Positions 12,196 to 25,700 are shown, counted from the stretch's first letter. The stretch: DNA of 64,000 nucleotides from Zonotrichia leucophrys gambelii (GCF_028769735.1 NC_088171.1:60013716-60077715), one strand, 5' to 3'. Numbers and translations are program-made. The notes: a model not told the origin generated them from the letters alone.

Positions 12196-13300
12196 ATAAT
12201 AGCAGAGGGAGAGCAAAATTAACAGAAATGTGCAAGTCAGAAAAGATATATTTTCAACAGAGATTTGAAATGAGAGCTTTATAGGAACACTGCAGTGTTT
12301 TAGTTTTAGCATTTTTCTAAACAGAGCTTAGCAATGTCTATAGAGATACAAATCAGAGCAAAAGTGGTAAATGCCAGGAAATTCAAAGGTACGGCTTCAT
12401 TAAGTCCTGCAGGTTCAAAATTAAATTAAGCCAAAATCAAAAGCCAACAGAACAGTTTAAAAATTAAGGCAGCCTCTCAATCTTTACAGTTTTGGCATTA
12501 TGCCATTTGTTCAGCTCTATAATATTTGTAGTTAGTTGGCTTCCTTAAATGGAAAAAAATAGAGGAAAAGTAAAATAATGGAGCCAAGAACTGACTACTC
12601 TGTGCTGTAAATATGGTGCAGCTTCACGAATAATGAAAAGTGTACATTGGAGAGCAAAATTTGACCCAAAGTATCTTTTGTGGAACCTGGCAGGAAAATG
12701 ATGTTGTCTGTCTGGTAACCAGGGCTCTAATCCTCTGGGGGAGCCCTGGCGGGTACAGAGCTTGCCTATTCAGTTCTTCTGAATTAATCAGAGCCTTGCT
12801 TGCCCACCAGTTCTGATTTTTTATGCTTAATAACTGCAGGAGAAGGATATTGTGAGGAAGGCAGAGTGCATCAGCCTCCTGGAGGGTCTATAGGGTGCAG
12901 AAGTACATAGACACTTGTCTCCTGGTGGGGCTGGGGATGATGTGGCAGTTCCCTTTGTGGTTAGATGGAAAGCCTTTTAAGGAATGGGCAGAATTCAAAG
13001 ATTGAAAAAGAAAAAAGATCAATTACCTCTTGAGTAGAACAAACCAATGTCAATCTACAAGAGAGCCTAAAAAGTATTATGGTTTCAGTTGCTGTCTTGA
13101 AAACCTAAGAGAAATTTTTCTTCTGACTGAAACAGGCATTTTCTGATGTACCTGAGAACGTGGATGCTTCTAAAGGGTGCTGATTCCACCAAGTCCTGAA
13201 ATATTCTCAGCAAAACCGATGTTTTAAATAATAGTGCTCAATTCATCAGTGACATAAGTGATGAGTGCAAGCGAGCCAGAAGAGCCAAACCTACGCCTCA
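12196..13300. other. Unique non-coding DNA with a GC-rich hairpin
   Basis: No gene is seen. The only structured item is a perfect 9-bp inverted repeat at 12719-12749, listed separately. Confidence 0.6.
12719..12749. repeat. 9-bp perfect inverted repeat, GC-rich
   Basis: Arms ccagggctc (12719-12727) and gagccctgg (12741-12749) are exact reverse complements around a 13-nt loop. There is no T tract or gene boundary nearby that would give it an obvious role. Confidence 0.8.
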
Positions 13301-13352
13301 AAGTGCATTGACTTCCCCCAGGTCACATGCAGTGAGCATGCAGGGGTAGTTT
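13301..13352 (+). mobile_element. Possible MIR/CORE-SINE-like relic
   Basis: The order attgacttcccccaggtcac, then agtgag, then caggggta parallels the MIR core (gtgacttgcccaaggtcacacag, then gtaagtggcagagc). It is about 50 bp, diverged and without tRNA-like head or tail, so the assignment is tentative. Confidence 0.3.
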
Positions 13353-15539
13353 GCAGTATGTGCATGAAAAACTGACCTGCAGCTGTAAAGGAAAGGACAT
13401 AGCAATTTCAGAGGGTACCAGCAGAGGAAAAAACCCAAACACAAACCAACTTCATTTTTTTATTGATTGCTGCCTTACTGAACACCAGTTTCAACAGGAA
13501 TTGCCGAATTTGCTATTGTCACAGTATCAAAAGGTCTTTGTTTATATGGTAATACTCACACCTGTTTTCTAGCCTCTAGAGAGCAGGTCATTTGGCACTA
13601 TTATTTTTGCCACAATAAATATTTTACAAAATATGGTTACTTATTGCTTGAGCCAATACCCCAGAGTTCTTCACCTGATCCTGTAGCCAAGGCTTAATAT
13701 TTGTTCATATTCCATCTCCCCACTTTTTCTGAGATCCCTTCCCTCTATCCATATGCTTCTTGTAGGTTTTCAGTGAATGATGACTCTGTATAAATCATTG
13801 TACTGCTTCACATGGAAAACTCTTATTTGCTGAGCTCATGACATTTTCTGCGTGTAGCAGTGGGAGCCAGCTGCTGTTGAGAACTGTATACAAAGGGCAC
13901 ATAAATTGCTGGGTGTCATGGAAAAATTTATGCACAGGCTATATGTTTTTCCATGCAAGTTTATAAGTGCTTTGTAGGGATGCAGAAAACAAGCAAATGT
14001 CTGTAAAAGTCTCCACCTTAGTCCTTGCTTATCTTGAAGCAGCAATAGGTATGAAGACCATCTTCATGAAGCTTTGTACAGCTTCCCAGTTTTACAGGAT
14101 GGGTTTATAATATGCTTGGGAAAAAAAGTTTCTCTTTTTGTTTCCAGAGTTTTACATCTTCAATGTCATTTAAAATTGTATTCTCTGAAAATTAATATAA
14201 TCTGAAATGAAAATAAATCAAACAAAACCTCCAACAATCTAATAACAAGAGGGCAGCACGATTCCACCATGATATTGTGCAAAACAATTCAGGGTAAAAA
14301 ATACAGTTGAAGTCCTATGAACCCCAGCAGCTCTGTCTCCTCTGAGAACTTTTGCAGATTTTCCTTACATTACTAGACTTCACTTTATTTTTCATTGTAA
14401 ACTTGCCATTTGTGCAACCTTTATTTTTGTACCTTTGCTACTCCATGTAATTAATGATCTTATTCTCTTTTGGCTCTGCTCTTGGTTGTAACTTCTCAGA
14501 TAACTCCTTTTTCTTCAGGGGAATTGCCAGAGTTAAAATCAGCCAGGAGTAAAACAGATTTTTGATGAAACATAAGTGAAACATGAGTAGATTTGATCTC
14601 TTATTTATGTTGGGTTCTTAAGTACTGGTGTTTGGCTGTATGGATCCCAACATGCAGCATGATTACCTGTGAAGCCACTGTAACCAACATCACAGTGACT
14701 GCTGCAGCTTCTTTCAGCCCATCTGTCCCAAAAAGGTGTGATGCTGTGCCCTTGGGGTAGGTGAGGAGTTCATATTGTGTGCAAGAACTTTGCCCAAGTA
14801 AGCAATACAGCTATATCAAAGTTTAAAAAAAGTCATATACTGAACAAGTCCAGTAATGGAACAGAAGAGGTTTTATTATGAGCCAAGATAGCCAAGTTAT
14901 ATGCAACATTCTCCAAGGGTCGATTATAAACCTTAATTCAACCTTAATTCTGTCATCATACAACAACCTTTCCCTTGAAGTAGCCTAAGCATTTAATTAG
15001 AAAGGATAGTAAATAAAAAGTTATTCATTTTTCCCCCCTCTCTCTACGCATTCGTGCATCTGTGCATATATTTACATAAAAGGTATCATATAAAAGTTAG
15101 CCTCAGAGTATTTGTCAATACAGGATGTGAGTACAGATAATTCTGTCACTTCAAAGGTTTCTTGAAATGAGCAAGTCAAGATTAAAAAACCCCAATCAAC
15201 TTTAACCTTCATCATGCTTTGGTCTTGCTTTTGAAAGTACCTAATATTTTCTGGCCATACCCCCTATGTTATTTAAATGCTGGTAATCTTGTTCATGGCA
15301 ATTTCAATAAGCCACAGCAGACATATAATGCTTCCTCTTTTAATAGGTGCAAAGTGAGTTATTGTCACAAAGCATATATATGAAAAAAAAGATGTGAAAA
15401 GAGAATCCTGCCTAATCTCTGTAATAAGGGCTTGTGAGGGTGCTAACATGGTCACCTGAATTATGCATGTCTATTGTGTTCAAATATCATAAATCGATGC
15501 ATGAATACCCTCCAAATCATTTTCAGTTCATGAACATTT
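13353..15539. other. Unique AT-rich non-coding DNA
   Basis: No gene, RNA or recognisable repeat. The open frames are below 75 codons and have no features. Confidence 0.6.
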
Positions 15540-15840
15540 ATATACAGAGCTCTTGAGCACTGCAAAGACAATTAGTCATATTTGTATGCCGGAATTAATT
15601 GAGAGTGAGATGCGGGAGGCAGAAAGAGAGAACAAAGAATGCTTTTTGTCAGTTCTTCCAACTGACAGGGATAATTAGATATATGAAATTGAAATTCCTC
15701 AGCAGGGGGTTTCTGTTGACAATGAATTTTCTTTTGATTCCATTCTGTTATTCTTTTATGCTGTCATCTGTGGCAATTTGTTATTCAGCTTGAAGCTTAA
15801 AAAAGCAAAGCATTCCGCTTTTATGAGTAGATGATGTCAG
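15540..15840. other. Candidate conserved non-coding block
   Basis: A repeat-free stretch rich in homeodomain-type AATTA/ATTA cores (for example near 15571, 15594 and 15673). The 64-codon frame across it has no protein-like features. I infer possible regulatory DNA from texture only. Confidence 0.2.
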
Positions 15841-18800
15841 TTTGTACACTGCTGGGAAATAGATATTAAATGTAATCTTTAAACTAAAAAAAAAAAGAGA
15901 GAGGAAAATAAAATCAGTTAAAGAGACAGCGCTCTGTTTACACAGTTTTTAGAGTAAAACTTTTGTGAGAGACAGAACTCGCTTTGATGTTTTTTAAAGT
16001 TGCTCAGGCTATGTTAATGTCTCAGCTGCAGTGCAAGTCTGAGACATGGTGTGTGGTGGAGTAAGGATGCATGGCTGGAAATGCCTCCTTAATACCATTT
16101 TCAAAATGCTGGACTCTGTATTGGCAGACATCCCTGGACTATATTAAGTCCAGTATTTTAGTCCAGATGCAGGCAGTATTTGTTCACATCCCCAAATCCA
16201 AGTCCTGACCAAAAGGAAATGACAAATAAGAAATGTTCTTCCTCACCAGCACCCGTGCTTCTGGTCCTGACTTGATATCTGGGACCCTATTTTTGCACAG
16301 TGACAGTAACTAGGCAGATGCAGAATCTAGCCCTTGGCTTTAAAAATAAACATGGCAATAAGGCAATCACTTTTTCCGCTGCTTGAGGCAGCATCTCATC
16401 CTCTCACCTTCTTCAGTTCACAAGGATGGACTGAATGCATGAGCATTATAAAGGCTTTAAGAAAAAGTTACCTGAAGTATCTGCCCACAAAATATTTGTC
16501 TTTATGGTCAGAAATTTGCATGTTTACCTATTGTCTCCTCTCTGTGATTTGGCAGCACACATTCATGCAAGAAACTTATCACACGGGCACACTCTCTAAT
16601 TAATAAGCCAGGCACATACATCTAGCCTTAATACATATAGAAACACATATAGACTCTTGCCCAGATTTTTTGGCAAGGTTTGTTACAAACATTGCACGGA
16701 ATCTGGAGTATGAAAAGCCCATACTGTTCTGCTTTCACCCTCCCCTTTTCACTTGCGCTCTCCTGGCTTTCTTTTGCCACTTTCCCTCCTCCAAAACCCC
16801 ATGTTATTTGGCATTTGTTATATTTCAGACTGCAATTTCTCCTTTAACAGGCATCTTGGTGACTGTGGCTTTATTATATTTTATTCAATTTTTTTGTTTG
16901 TTTTTTGTTACTAAAGCAAAAAAGAGCACACAGAATGTTATGATGTAGTATATATTCCAGTGAACCCCTGTGAGTCTAACTATACCATAAGGCATATCAT
17001 TAACCATAGCAATATTTAACACATATGCATTATCGCCTCTGCACCCTCAGAGCATTCTTTGCAGTTGCTTTTTGTCTCATACTTTATGGAAGAAGGCCCT
17101 GTTTAAGAAGTTGCACAATCTTACAATTGAAAATAGCTGACAATATGGTTTGAGGCACGTCTTCTCACAGAGGCATGAGTGTCCCCACAGCATGCCAGCA
17201 GTGACCTAGAAGATGCATCCCATATAAAAATATTAGGTTCTATTCAGTCTTTTGCTCTCTCTGTTGAGACTCATTAAGGATGCTGTTTGTGATGGCAGTT
17301 TCTGGAACCTGGCACATTTCCACTGGGAAATGCATTGATGCCATCAAGTGACTTCATGAAGATAAATTTATTTAGTCACTACTGACCTTTGATGAATTTG
17401 AACTGGTTACTCAGACTTTAAAGACTCTATTCTTTTGCTGTCTTCCTACCATCTAAATAGCAGTGCAAGCACTGTATTTGCAAGCTTTTTAGCCTGTTGC
17501 TCATCTCAGCCTCAGTTATGTTTGGTATATCTTCTACCTTCATAGAGGTTTAAAAACAAAACCAGATAGAATCATCTATAGTGTTTTACAGGAAAGTTCT
17601 TGTTCACTTCAGTGAGCCAGAGGGAAGCAATTTCTACCACATAGAGGACACCATGTACCTCAGCCTTCTTGTTCAGGTTTGTTCACTAAGGACATATTTA
17701 TTGTGCAGTGAAGTGCAGAGGATTTGTCTCTGTTTCATGCCCATGAGGCCTGCCCCATTCCAGCCCAAGATCTTTTGGGATTCAGCAGGAGTGTGTGAGG
17801 GTGGACTGGTGGAGTCAAGAAGAATACCTTTGGAGTGTCTTGGGGCAGCCTGGAGAGGGTCAGAGGCTGCCTCCAGTATTTGCAAGCTTTACTGGTCTAA
17901 GCTCAAAATTATTATTTTTTTTGTCTTGAGTAAGAAAATTAGGTAGAGCACAAAATCAGGCCTCAAGTGTACCTTTTAGCATTGACAGAAGACTTACCTT
18001 GACAATGAGCATTTCTTAAAATGAAACATGTTTTTAGGGGATGAACAAGAACCAGATGTGGTAATATTTGTTGGTGTTAAAAGATCATCAGTGACCATCA
18101 AATCATCAAACCTCCACTATACTCTGAAGAGCTAAACATAAAATGTACTTATTTCATAAGTAGGAGTTTCTAATACTTTTTTTATTAAATCAGTGTATGA
18201 AGCAGAAGTAAATTTTCAAAGAAGAGAAAGAAGCTAATTCTATTGCCAAAAATAGTGTATATGGTTTATTCTGAAAAACTACACATCACCTACTGTGAAG
18301 ACTGTAAGTTTGTAAAACATATCTTGAAGCATTGGTGAAACTCACTCATTTCAGAATTTTTCCCTGTATCTTGTATTGAATTTTGCTTTCCAAAAATATT
18401 AGCCCTTTGTAAGATAAAGTTTTGGTAGTGATCCTAACATGGTTTAATTTCTTGCTTTTAAAAGGCTTTCCCTCTTTTATGTTAACTGGAGAGAGTTAAT
18501 GAAAAAGAATGCCCTAGATTTCAGTTATGAGCAATGTTTGTGATTACTGACAGACAGATATTTGTTTTACCTGTATATAATGTAATTCAGTCGATAACTT
18601 GTTTGATAACTGTGGCCAGTGCTTGGGATTTAAAAAACCCTTTCTCTCTTCTTCAGAGAAGATTCAGTCTATCAGGACTGTACTCTTTCATCTGTGTTTT
18701 GCTTTGTAAAATGAACTATGTAGCCAGAATAGATGCTCATATGATCTTTTTCAAGAGCAAATTAAATTACTATTGCATGGCTGCTCTGCCACAAAAGAAG

Positions 18801-21800
18801 GGAAGTTATTATTTGAAGCCTTCCTTCTCACAACCAAATATCATTTTGTAAGTCAATTGGTAAAGTACACAGCATTATATGATATTCTAGCTTATCAAAA
18901 GAAAAGGGTCACACAGATGTTCCATCTACATTTCCTAAAAGGTACATGTCTATGACTAAAAATAAACTGGTGAAGCTTGCTCTTCAAGTTTATTTTATAG
19001 AAAAAAAGCACCATATGAAAAGCTAAATCAGTGTCTCCCCTTTTTGCTTTTACTATGGGTGCAGTGAGAAACCCTGTTGCAGCTGCAAATACTGAATTAC
19101 TTTAAGTTCAGGAAAGTGATTGCCTCTATGCCTTTTGCCAGATACATAATCCCATCTCTTTTAGATGGCCAGCTTCATTCCTAAACTGCTTTCCTCTCTC
19201 ATTCTCATTCTTGTCGCAGCACGTTTCCCTGGCTGGGAAGAGAAGCAGTGCCTGACTGGGCACTGGCAGGAGCTCAAGAGCTGAGGCTCATCCCCTTCGG
19301 AGAGTTTCTCACACTGCATTGGCCCAACACTGCAGCAGGTGCCTTGGGGAGCAAAACCAAGGGGTTTGCACCTCTTCAGCTTTTCAGCAGGTGCCGGGGT
19401 GATTGTTTCAGTAAGGATTAAGGGATGCTCTCTTCTGATGGCCTCTTGTCAACCTGAATGTACACAGTGCAGCTAGGATGCTGCCATCATTACCAGGATT
19501 CCTCATTCCCTGTTGGGACTCTTCTTTGGGGAGAAGGATGTCAGCTACTTTAGCTTTTCCCATTGAGTCCTGTGTCCAGCTTACCTCTAGCATGAGGTGA
19601 TTATAATGATTCATGTCTTCCCCCCAGAGAAGCTGAGGAGACCTCAGAGGAATGAACACTTGCTCTTAGGATAGAACGTGTTGAGCACTCTGTCAGAATT
19701 ACAGTGACCCTCTACCTGCGTGACCTCTTTGTGAGAGAAAAGGGTTCATTTACCACTGTATCAATCTCTTCAGCCTTCATTAACAATGCACCTCAGGAAA
19801 CTAATTCTGGCATTATTTAAATTGTTTCACCTTAAAGTTCGAGTTTCTTTGTGTGAGTACTGAGAGATGACATTCATCTTCTCCTCTGAAGCTAAACAGC
19901 TCTGTTTAGTTTCATTATTGCAACCATTTTCATAGTTCTGAATTTAGTCCTTACATTGGCAGATAAGTACAGGTTAACCCTCTTCCCATGTCTCTTTTAG
20001 TTAAATTCTAACTGCTTGCCTTTTCTCTATATGATTTACCAATCCTCATTAGGATAAATTGTGTCTCTTCAGCATGAACTGTGAAACACACCAAACACTT
20101 CTTTTAACAAAAGGACAAAAAAAAAAAAAGGTGCAGGGGCCTTATTTTCCTTTCATCCTGATGAGATTTGTGCCAGATGCTGTGTTTCATAAAGTAAACA
20201 CCCAGGCATGTCTTCTAACTTCATAATTATGTGCATATATTCTCCACATAATAAAACTAGAATAAAATCACTACTTACCCACAAGTAGTAAATCAAGCAA
20301 ATGGTGAATTAGGTTTGTTTGATGAATGTTGCTCTTTATAAAATTAAGCTGTTTACAATGCGTGGTTCATCTTCCTTTACATGTTTAATGATTTTATTGC
20401 TTAGTATTTGTTCTATTATTCCATTATTGTTCTATTATTTTGCAAGGAAGAAAGAAGTTATGTTTCTGTGCTGTTGCTGTTAAAATAACTCTTCTTTCTG
20501 TTTCTCTTAACCATAGACATTTGCTAGTTTCCCCTCAGTTACAAGTGCAAAATTCATAAAATGTCACTCTTATGTGGCCATTGTACTTTGTCCTCTAAAG
20601 CAGATGTAAATGAATGAGTTCTGATATACTGCTTTTTGCTCTCCAAGAAAATTGTGCTATGGAAAATGTGGAACGAGGGAAATTTTGCTTTGTTTTTTTT
20701 TTTTTTTTTTTCAATAGCAACCAGCCAAAGTATTTGCAGAAAAGTACTTTGTTATTTCTCTATTTCAAACTTTTCTTCTTTGAAACACTTGAATGACACC
20801 TTCAGCTTCAAGAACAGCTGAGATATATTGCCTCAAATTTAAAATAGACAATTTCAATTATACTTTTTCCACTTCTCCTTGGCTCAAAGCCTTGCCCGGT
20901 CAGTGGAGTATGCCTGCAGAGTGGAGTGTGCATGCAGCATCTTAAACTTAGTAGGAGTATCTGGAACCAGCAGAGCGAAAGGAGAGGTTTCTACCTCGTG
21001 GTGTGAGCAAAATTTCAGCTGTACAAGGAATTTGCACTCATAAATCTGAGGAAAGAAAAGCAATTAATGAAGGCTAACAAAATAGGTAGTGACTTTTGCT
21101 TGTGAAAGGAGAAGAGGAACTCTTGTGAGAGCCGGGATGAATACACTGGTGTGTTTGAAAATTCCAGGTGGAAAAGTGAAGACATTTCCTGGGCAGTGAG
21201 GTGGTCTGAGCTTGGGAGAAAACAGGATAGTAGTCCAGGCAGGACAGAGACTCCAGGATTGCTAGGAGGTGAGCCCCACAACCCAAAAGGTGCTGCCTTT
21301 GGATGAACAAGAGGGCCTGTGAGAAGAGAGGATGTCAGAACAGCAGGTGACACATCCTCCTTTGGGATCTCTTCTTGGAGCTGTAGGGACAGGCCCTCCT
21401 TTCCACTCTCTTTTTTCTGGCCAGGGTCTGGCTACAGTGGGTTGATGATGGCTTTCAGATAAATGAAAGCAAAGTTGTGACAGCTGGCACCTTTTTGCCC
21501 TTCAGTTTGTGATGTCTGTTAGTAACTCACCCTTAGGACTCTTTTTGTTTCACTGCACCCCGTAGGAATTTTACACACAGCATCAAGTACGGTCCTGTGC
21601 AAAAGACAGGGTAGAACACAAACTTCTAATCTTTTTAAGTTTTATATGTGCCATCCATATATTGCTGCATTTCACCTAATCAGAAAGGAGAGTCTTTAAA
21701 AGTTGAAGAAAATCACAACTGAAATCTATTGCAGAAGTTCCTGAGTTTCTTCTGTGACCAAAACCTATTATACTTCCTACAAAAGCACAGTGTTTATATA

Positions 21801-22420
21801 TTAGCAAGCAATTATGCTGCTTTTAAAAATGCCTGGAAACACTTTTAGAAACAGAAAATATGCAAGTTATGGTAGCCTACGGCTGGCATTAACTTGCACA
21901 ATGATAATTTATATTTTATGCGTGTTTTATTTTTATACACCTGCTTTTCTTTGCAATTCATAAAGAAACCATATTGATATCAAAGGAAGTGCTCTGTCAC
22001 AGAATTTATAATCCTAACTGAGAGGTTCCTATCAGTGCCTTCTAAACTTTTAATCTTCTGTGATGTCAAAGTTAATTTCAAGGGGGACGGAAATATAAAA
22101 ATTAAAGTTTTATGATGGGACAGCAGCAGGCTGGCAAACCTGAATAACAGCTGAATAACAGCCAAGATATAGCAGTGCTTGGGCTTTTCCTTGCTTTGGC
22201 TCTTTGTTTGTATTGTCTGAGGTTTGAGAAGTCCATAAGGGGCTCTCAATCAGGCGAAGGAGTTTCCCTCAGTGTTCTTCCTGGAGGCTGGTTCTTACTG
22301 TGGTCTCTGTCCCTCTGGGCATGTTTGATTTTTGTCTGGTGTAATCCCCCATGCAACTTGGGGGTGCCGTTTTGGGGAAGCCCTTTGCAGCTCTCCTCAC
22401 AACCCTGAAGATAGTCAGTG
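15841..22420. other. Unique non-coding DNA
   Basis: No supported gene. Frames of 121 codons (17581-17946) and 105 codons (18534-18851) are unsupported by domains or splice sites. Simple tracts include A13 at 20117-20129 and T19 at 20693-20711. The segment ttgttctattatt is duplicated around 20408-20440. Confidence 0.6.
20693..20711 (+). repeat. T19 homopolymer
   Basis: 19 consecutive T residues. Two overlapping frames translate it as poly-phenylalanine, an artefact. Confidence 0.9.
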
Positions 22421-22800
22421 GTGCGTGCCGGGGGGATAGATGGAGATGGGAATCAAGAGTCGACTATCAAACAGTCCCGGGAACAGCCGGGGAACCTCTG
22501 GATTTCTGAATTTCCATAAGGCAGCAGAGCCTGTTGCCTGTTTACACAGAGGGTTTACAGAGTGCCCGGGCTCTGGTTTCATGCACCCTTTGGCAGACCT
22601 GCGGGTCCCTGCCTGATTGGGGTCTGTACAGCAGGGCAGGGCTGGGGACTCTCCCAGCCCCTGCCCCGGGGTTATCTGGCAGGGCAGGTGCCAGCAGATG
22701 TTAATTTTCCATGCCCTGGCACGGCCGTGTCGCCCCCGAGGCCCCGCTCCCCAAGGCAGCAGCGCTGTGCTCTCAGTTCCCTCATGTGTGACCCGGCTGC
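22421..22800. other. Local GC- and CpG-rich patch
   Basis: About 15 CpG dinucleotides fall in about 375 bp (for example the cacggccgtgtcgcccccga run near 22721-22740), against an AT-rich and CpG-poor background. Length and density are at the weak end for a CpG island. The 105-codon and 68-codon frames here follow from the lack of AT-rich stops and show no domain. It could mark an unannotated promoter, an enhancer or simply a GC-biased spot. Confidence 0.4.
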
Positions 22801-22879
22801 CTGTATCATCTTACAGGGACTGAATAGGAGACTGAAGGGCAGGCTGTGTGGTCAGTGTTTTCAATATCCCTCCTGCTAG

Positions 22880-23345
22880 CCATTACATCATCCAGCTACT
22901 CTCTAAGAGGATTTTCAGCAGGCTTGGCTTCGTTATTAAAATAGTAATTAATTTTTTCCTCTTCACAAAACCCGAGGATCTTCAAATGGAGGCCTCAGGA
23001 GCGAGGGCAGCTTCCTTTTGAAAGTAGCCTTTCTGGAAGCCATAATCGGCTCTCCAACTTTACAGTACACATGTTCCCCAGTAAATGTGATTAAAGAGCC
23101 ACACAAAAAACCCCTTGCAGAAAATTAATTCAGTTTCCAGAATAAAAAGTTTGATAAAGTTGTGCAATGCTCCAATGACAACACATAATAGAAGTGCAGA
23201 GTTTTATCCTCTTGAAGGATAAATGAGCGGCCAGAAAGGTCTGGTAGTTCCCAGAGTAAAAACATCTGCTACAGCTAATTCACTTTAGCTTTTGATTGTA
23301 AAATTCATTAGCCATATCAGGCAGCTGTAGTTTCAAACATGTTGC
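22880..23345. other. Candidate conserved non-coding element
   Basis: An AT-rich block without simple repeats lies directly between two GC-rich patches (22421-22800 and about 23380-23600). It has several homeodomain-type cores (agtaattaatt near 22943, aaaattaattcag near 23122, gctaattcac near 23275) and GATAA/TTATC-type motifs. This looks like the core of a developmental enhancer, but I cannot measure conservation. Confidence 0.3.
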
Positions 23346-25444
23346 TAGGAAGTACAGTTTTATAGGCTGGGACGCCGTTTGTTCTCCCCAGCAGTGGTGA
23401 GGTAGCCTGAGTGCCCGGCGAAACGCAACCTCCTGCCACCCCAAAACAAGGGCTGGAGTGGCGGGGAGAGGGGGAGGGAGGCTGGGCAGGAAGCACAGGC
23501 TGCAGGCAAAGAGGTGCCAAGGCTGTCAGGGCCACGCTGGCTGCTCCTGCACGGCACCAGAGCAGGGCAGCTGAAGGCTCCAGCCTTCCTGCACCACTGG
23601 GAAGGAGATGGCTTTGTGAATTAGGAACTGAACATGAATTTCACTGCTGTCTTCTATGACACCTTTTAGCAGACCTTATTAAGCCTACATTTTGAGGTGT
23701 GTGTCATGGAAAAGTGTTTTAACATGCTTAGATGAAGATATAAATCCCAAGGGGATTTAAAAATGCAGACCCATGCATATATACGTGTGCATATGTCTGT
23801 ATTTTTAATGTATTTTAAAGTACATATTTATTCCTATTCTTCTAATGATTAATTTATATTATTTATACTTGTATCACATATTTATTTAGAATAAACAGGG
23901 AAAAAACAAGATAAAACTGCATTTTTCTAGATGTTTTACTCTTCCAAGTAAATCCTGGTAGATGATTATTTTAAACTGCTCACTAAATCTGAAAAAAGTT
24001 ATAATATTAAGTATGTCACTCCAGGCTTCTGACCAGCATCCTGTAAGATTTTTTGATGCAGTCTGATCATAGCTGTTGTAACTCATGTGGAATATCCCCT
24101 GTTGCTTGGGTTGAGTTTCAGAAATCAGCTAAAATGAAGTAGGAGTCGGGGACATAGAAACTGTGCTTTTATGCCCATAAAAAAATTATTAAGCTGACAA
24201 ACATTGCCATTCCTTGAGGGATGGAAAAAAAATATTGAGATGATTATGAGCCAAAAGATGAATGATGGCCAACAAGGGTTGTTTTTTGATGGGCAGAAAA
24301 ATTTCCCAAACACCTGTGAAACCATGCCTGATGTTATTTCTGTAAAAATACTGCTCCTTAAGTAAGATGAGCAAACTGACACCTATGCACCCAGTGCTCC
24401 ATTTTCATGGGTCACTATGAATTATGCAGGCCTGTCACCTCCAACACATAAGGGTGCAGGCATAGTCAGCTTGGTGATGATAAATTCACTTTGATTAAAG
24501 CTGATGCCAGCACAACAAATTTTTTTTAACTGAGGATAGATGTTGATACTTTTCTCCATTGTAACATAAGTATAGGAGAATTGTTCTAAATAATCTTTCT
24601 CTAAGCTTTCCTTCTCATGAAGTCATGATATTTTCTCATTATTGGAAACCTTCAAAGCTTCACTGAATAAACAAGGGTCCAACAAGGACCAATATTTTCT
24701 ACTGGAAGATGCTGATACTCATATAAATACATCATCCACATGCACATCTTAGAGTGGACAAGCCTAAGACTTTAAAGCTGCCTCTTTCTTCCTGTCATAT
24801 TGTACCTAACTTTGATTTCTAGAACATCACAGAAAAGTTTCAAAGATGTCTAGATGACAGATAGCTGCTGCCTCTAAATTTGGTTTATTCATGTGATTGG
24901 CAATGTGTGCTCAAATGAACTGACAACTTCACCATTGCTCTCAAAAACTGCAGGATGAATTAAAACTGAGCCAGAGAGCCACATTTATAGCTAATCTACA
25001 TTGACATTTCTTTACTGAACAAATATCAATGAAGAAATATCAATGAAGCCATAGCAATTAATACCTACTCAGTGCATGTCCTAAGGTTTACAAAACATCT
25101 CTTTTTTGGTTAATTTTTGGTTAATTATCTGTTTTTTGGTTAATTTTTAAAACAGATAATTAAAAATGCAGGGTTATTTAACTTGCAGTCTTCTACTAGA
25201 ATATTACTTCTAAACAAGGACATTGGTGGCTTTCACAGAAATAAAGGTTTCTTTCTTTTTCTACTCCATCTGCCCAACCACACCTCATCCCCCAAGACAA
25301 AGCAGAGCATTGCATACACTTGGATAGGCGGGTGTGACACACTTTTATTGCAGTCTGTGTTCTCAGATCTGTCCTGTGCACCAGTCAAGCCACTCTTGGT
25401 GACTCTTTACAAGATCATGAAGCAGATGGTCTGAGAAGATTTGC
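23346..25444. other. Unique non-coding DNA, GC-rich at its start
   Basis: The first 250 bp (23380-23600) is GC-rich, with a purine run near 23461-23480. The rest is AT-rich and featureless except for a duplicated aaatatcaatgaag near 25019-25047 and the inverted repeat at 25121-25163. No gene seen. Confidence 0.6.
25102..25163. repeat. 15-bp perfect palindrome overlapping a 30-bp direct repeat
   Basis: Arms ttaattatctgtttt (25121-25135) and aaaacagataattaa (25149-25163) are exact reverse complements around a 13-nt loop. In addition ttttttggttaattttt occurs at 25102-25118 and again at 25132-25148, with a period of 30. Such nested direct and inverted copies fit template switching during replication. 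Confidence 0.9.
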
Positions 25445-25700
25445 TATGGTATGTAAAAGACAAGTGGCTGATGCCATAATGGCATTACTAAAGGCAAATG
25501 GCTCCAGATCAGTCCAGTGGCCTTCTGAGATGGAGTGAAAGCAATTGTCCCAGACATGAGCAGAAACTAGGAGGAGTCTTTCCGAGCAGCCCTGTAGACA
25601 AAGACCTGGGAATTCTTGTGGATGAAAAGCTGGCCATGAGCAACCAGTGTGCACTTGCAGCCTAGAAATTTAACTGCATCCTGGGTTGCATTGGAAGCCA
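25445..25700 (+). mobile_element. CR1 LINE copy, 5' part, internally deleted
   Basis: Two CR1 ORF2 segments are recognisable. Near 25520-25545, ggccttctgagatggagtga matches the CR1 stretch encoding AF-Y/D-DGVT. Near 25585-25690 the frame gives [19 protein letters not shown], then a stop, then a KFNCILGCI-like stretch. This resembles the CR1 region LGVLVD, MSxQCA, A-KK-A-NxILGCI near the ORF2 end. Most of the reverse-transcriptase domain between them is missing, so the copy is internally deleted. It lies on the same strand as the 3' CR1 part at 26566-26902 and the two belong to one element. The 5' edge is uncertain. Confidence 0.7.

Noticed and set aside
17581..17946. 121-codon plus-strand frame, checked as a possible exon or CR1 piece
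   Set aside because: No recognisable domain and no match to CR1 phrases.
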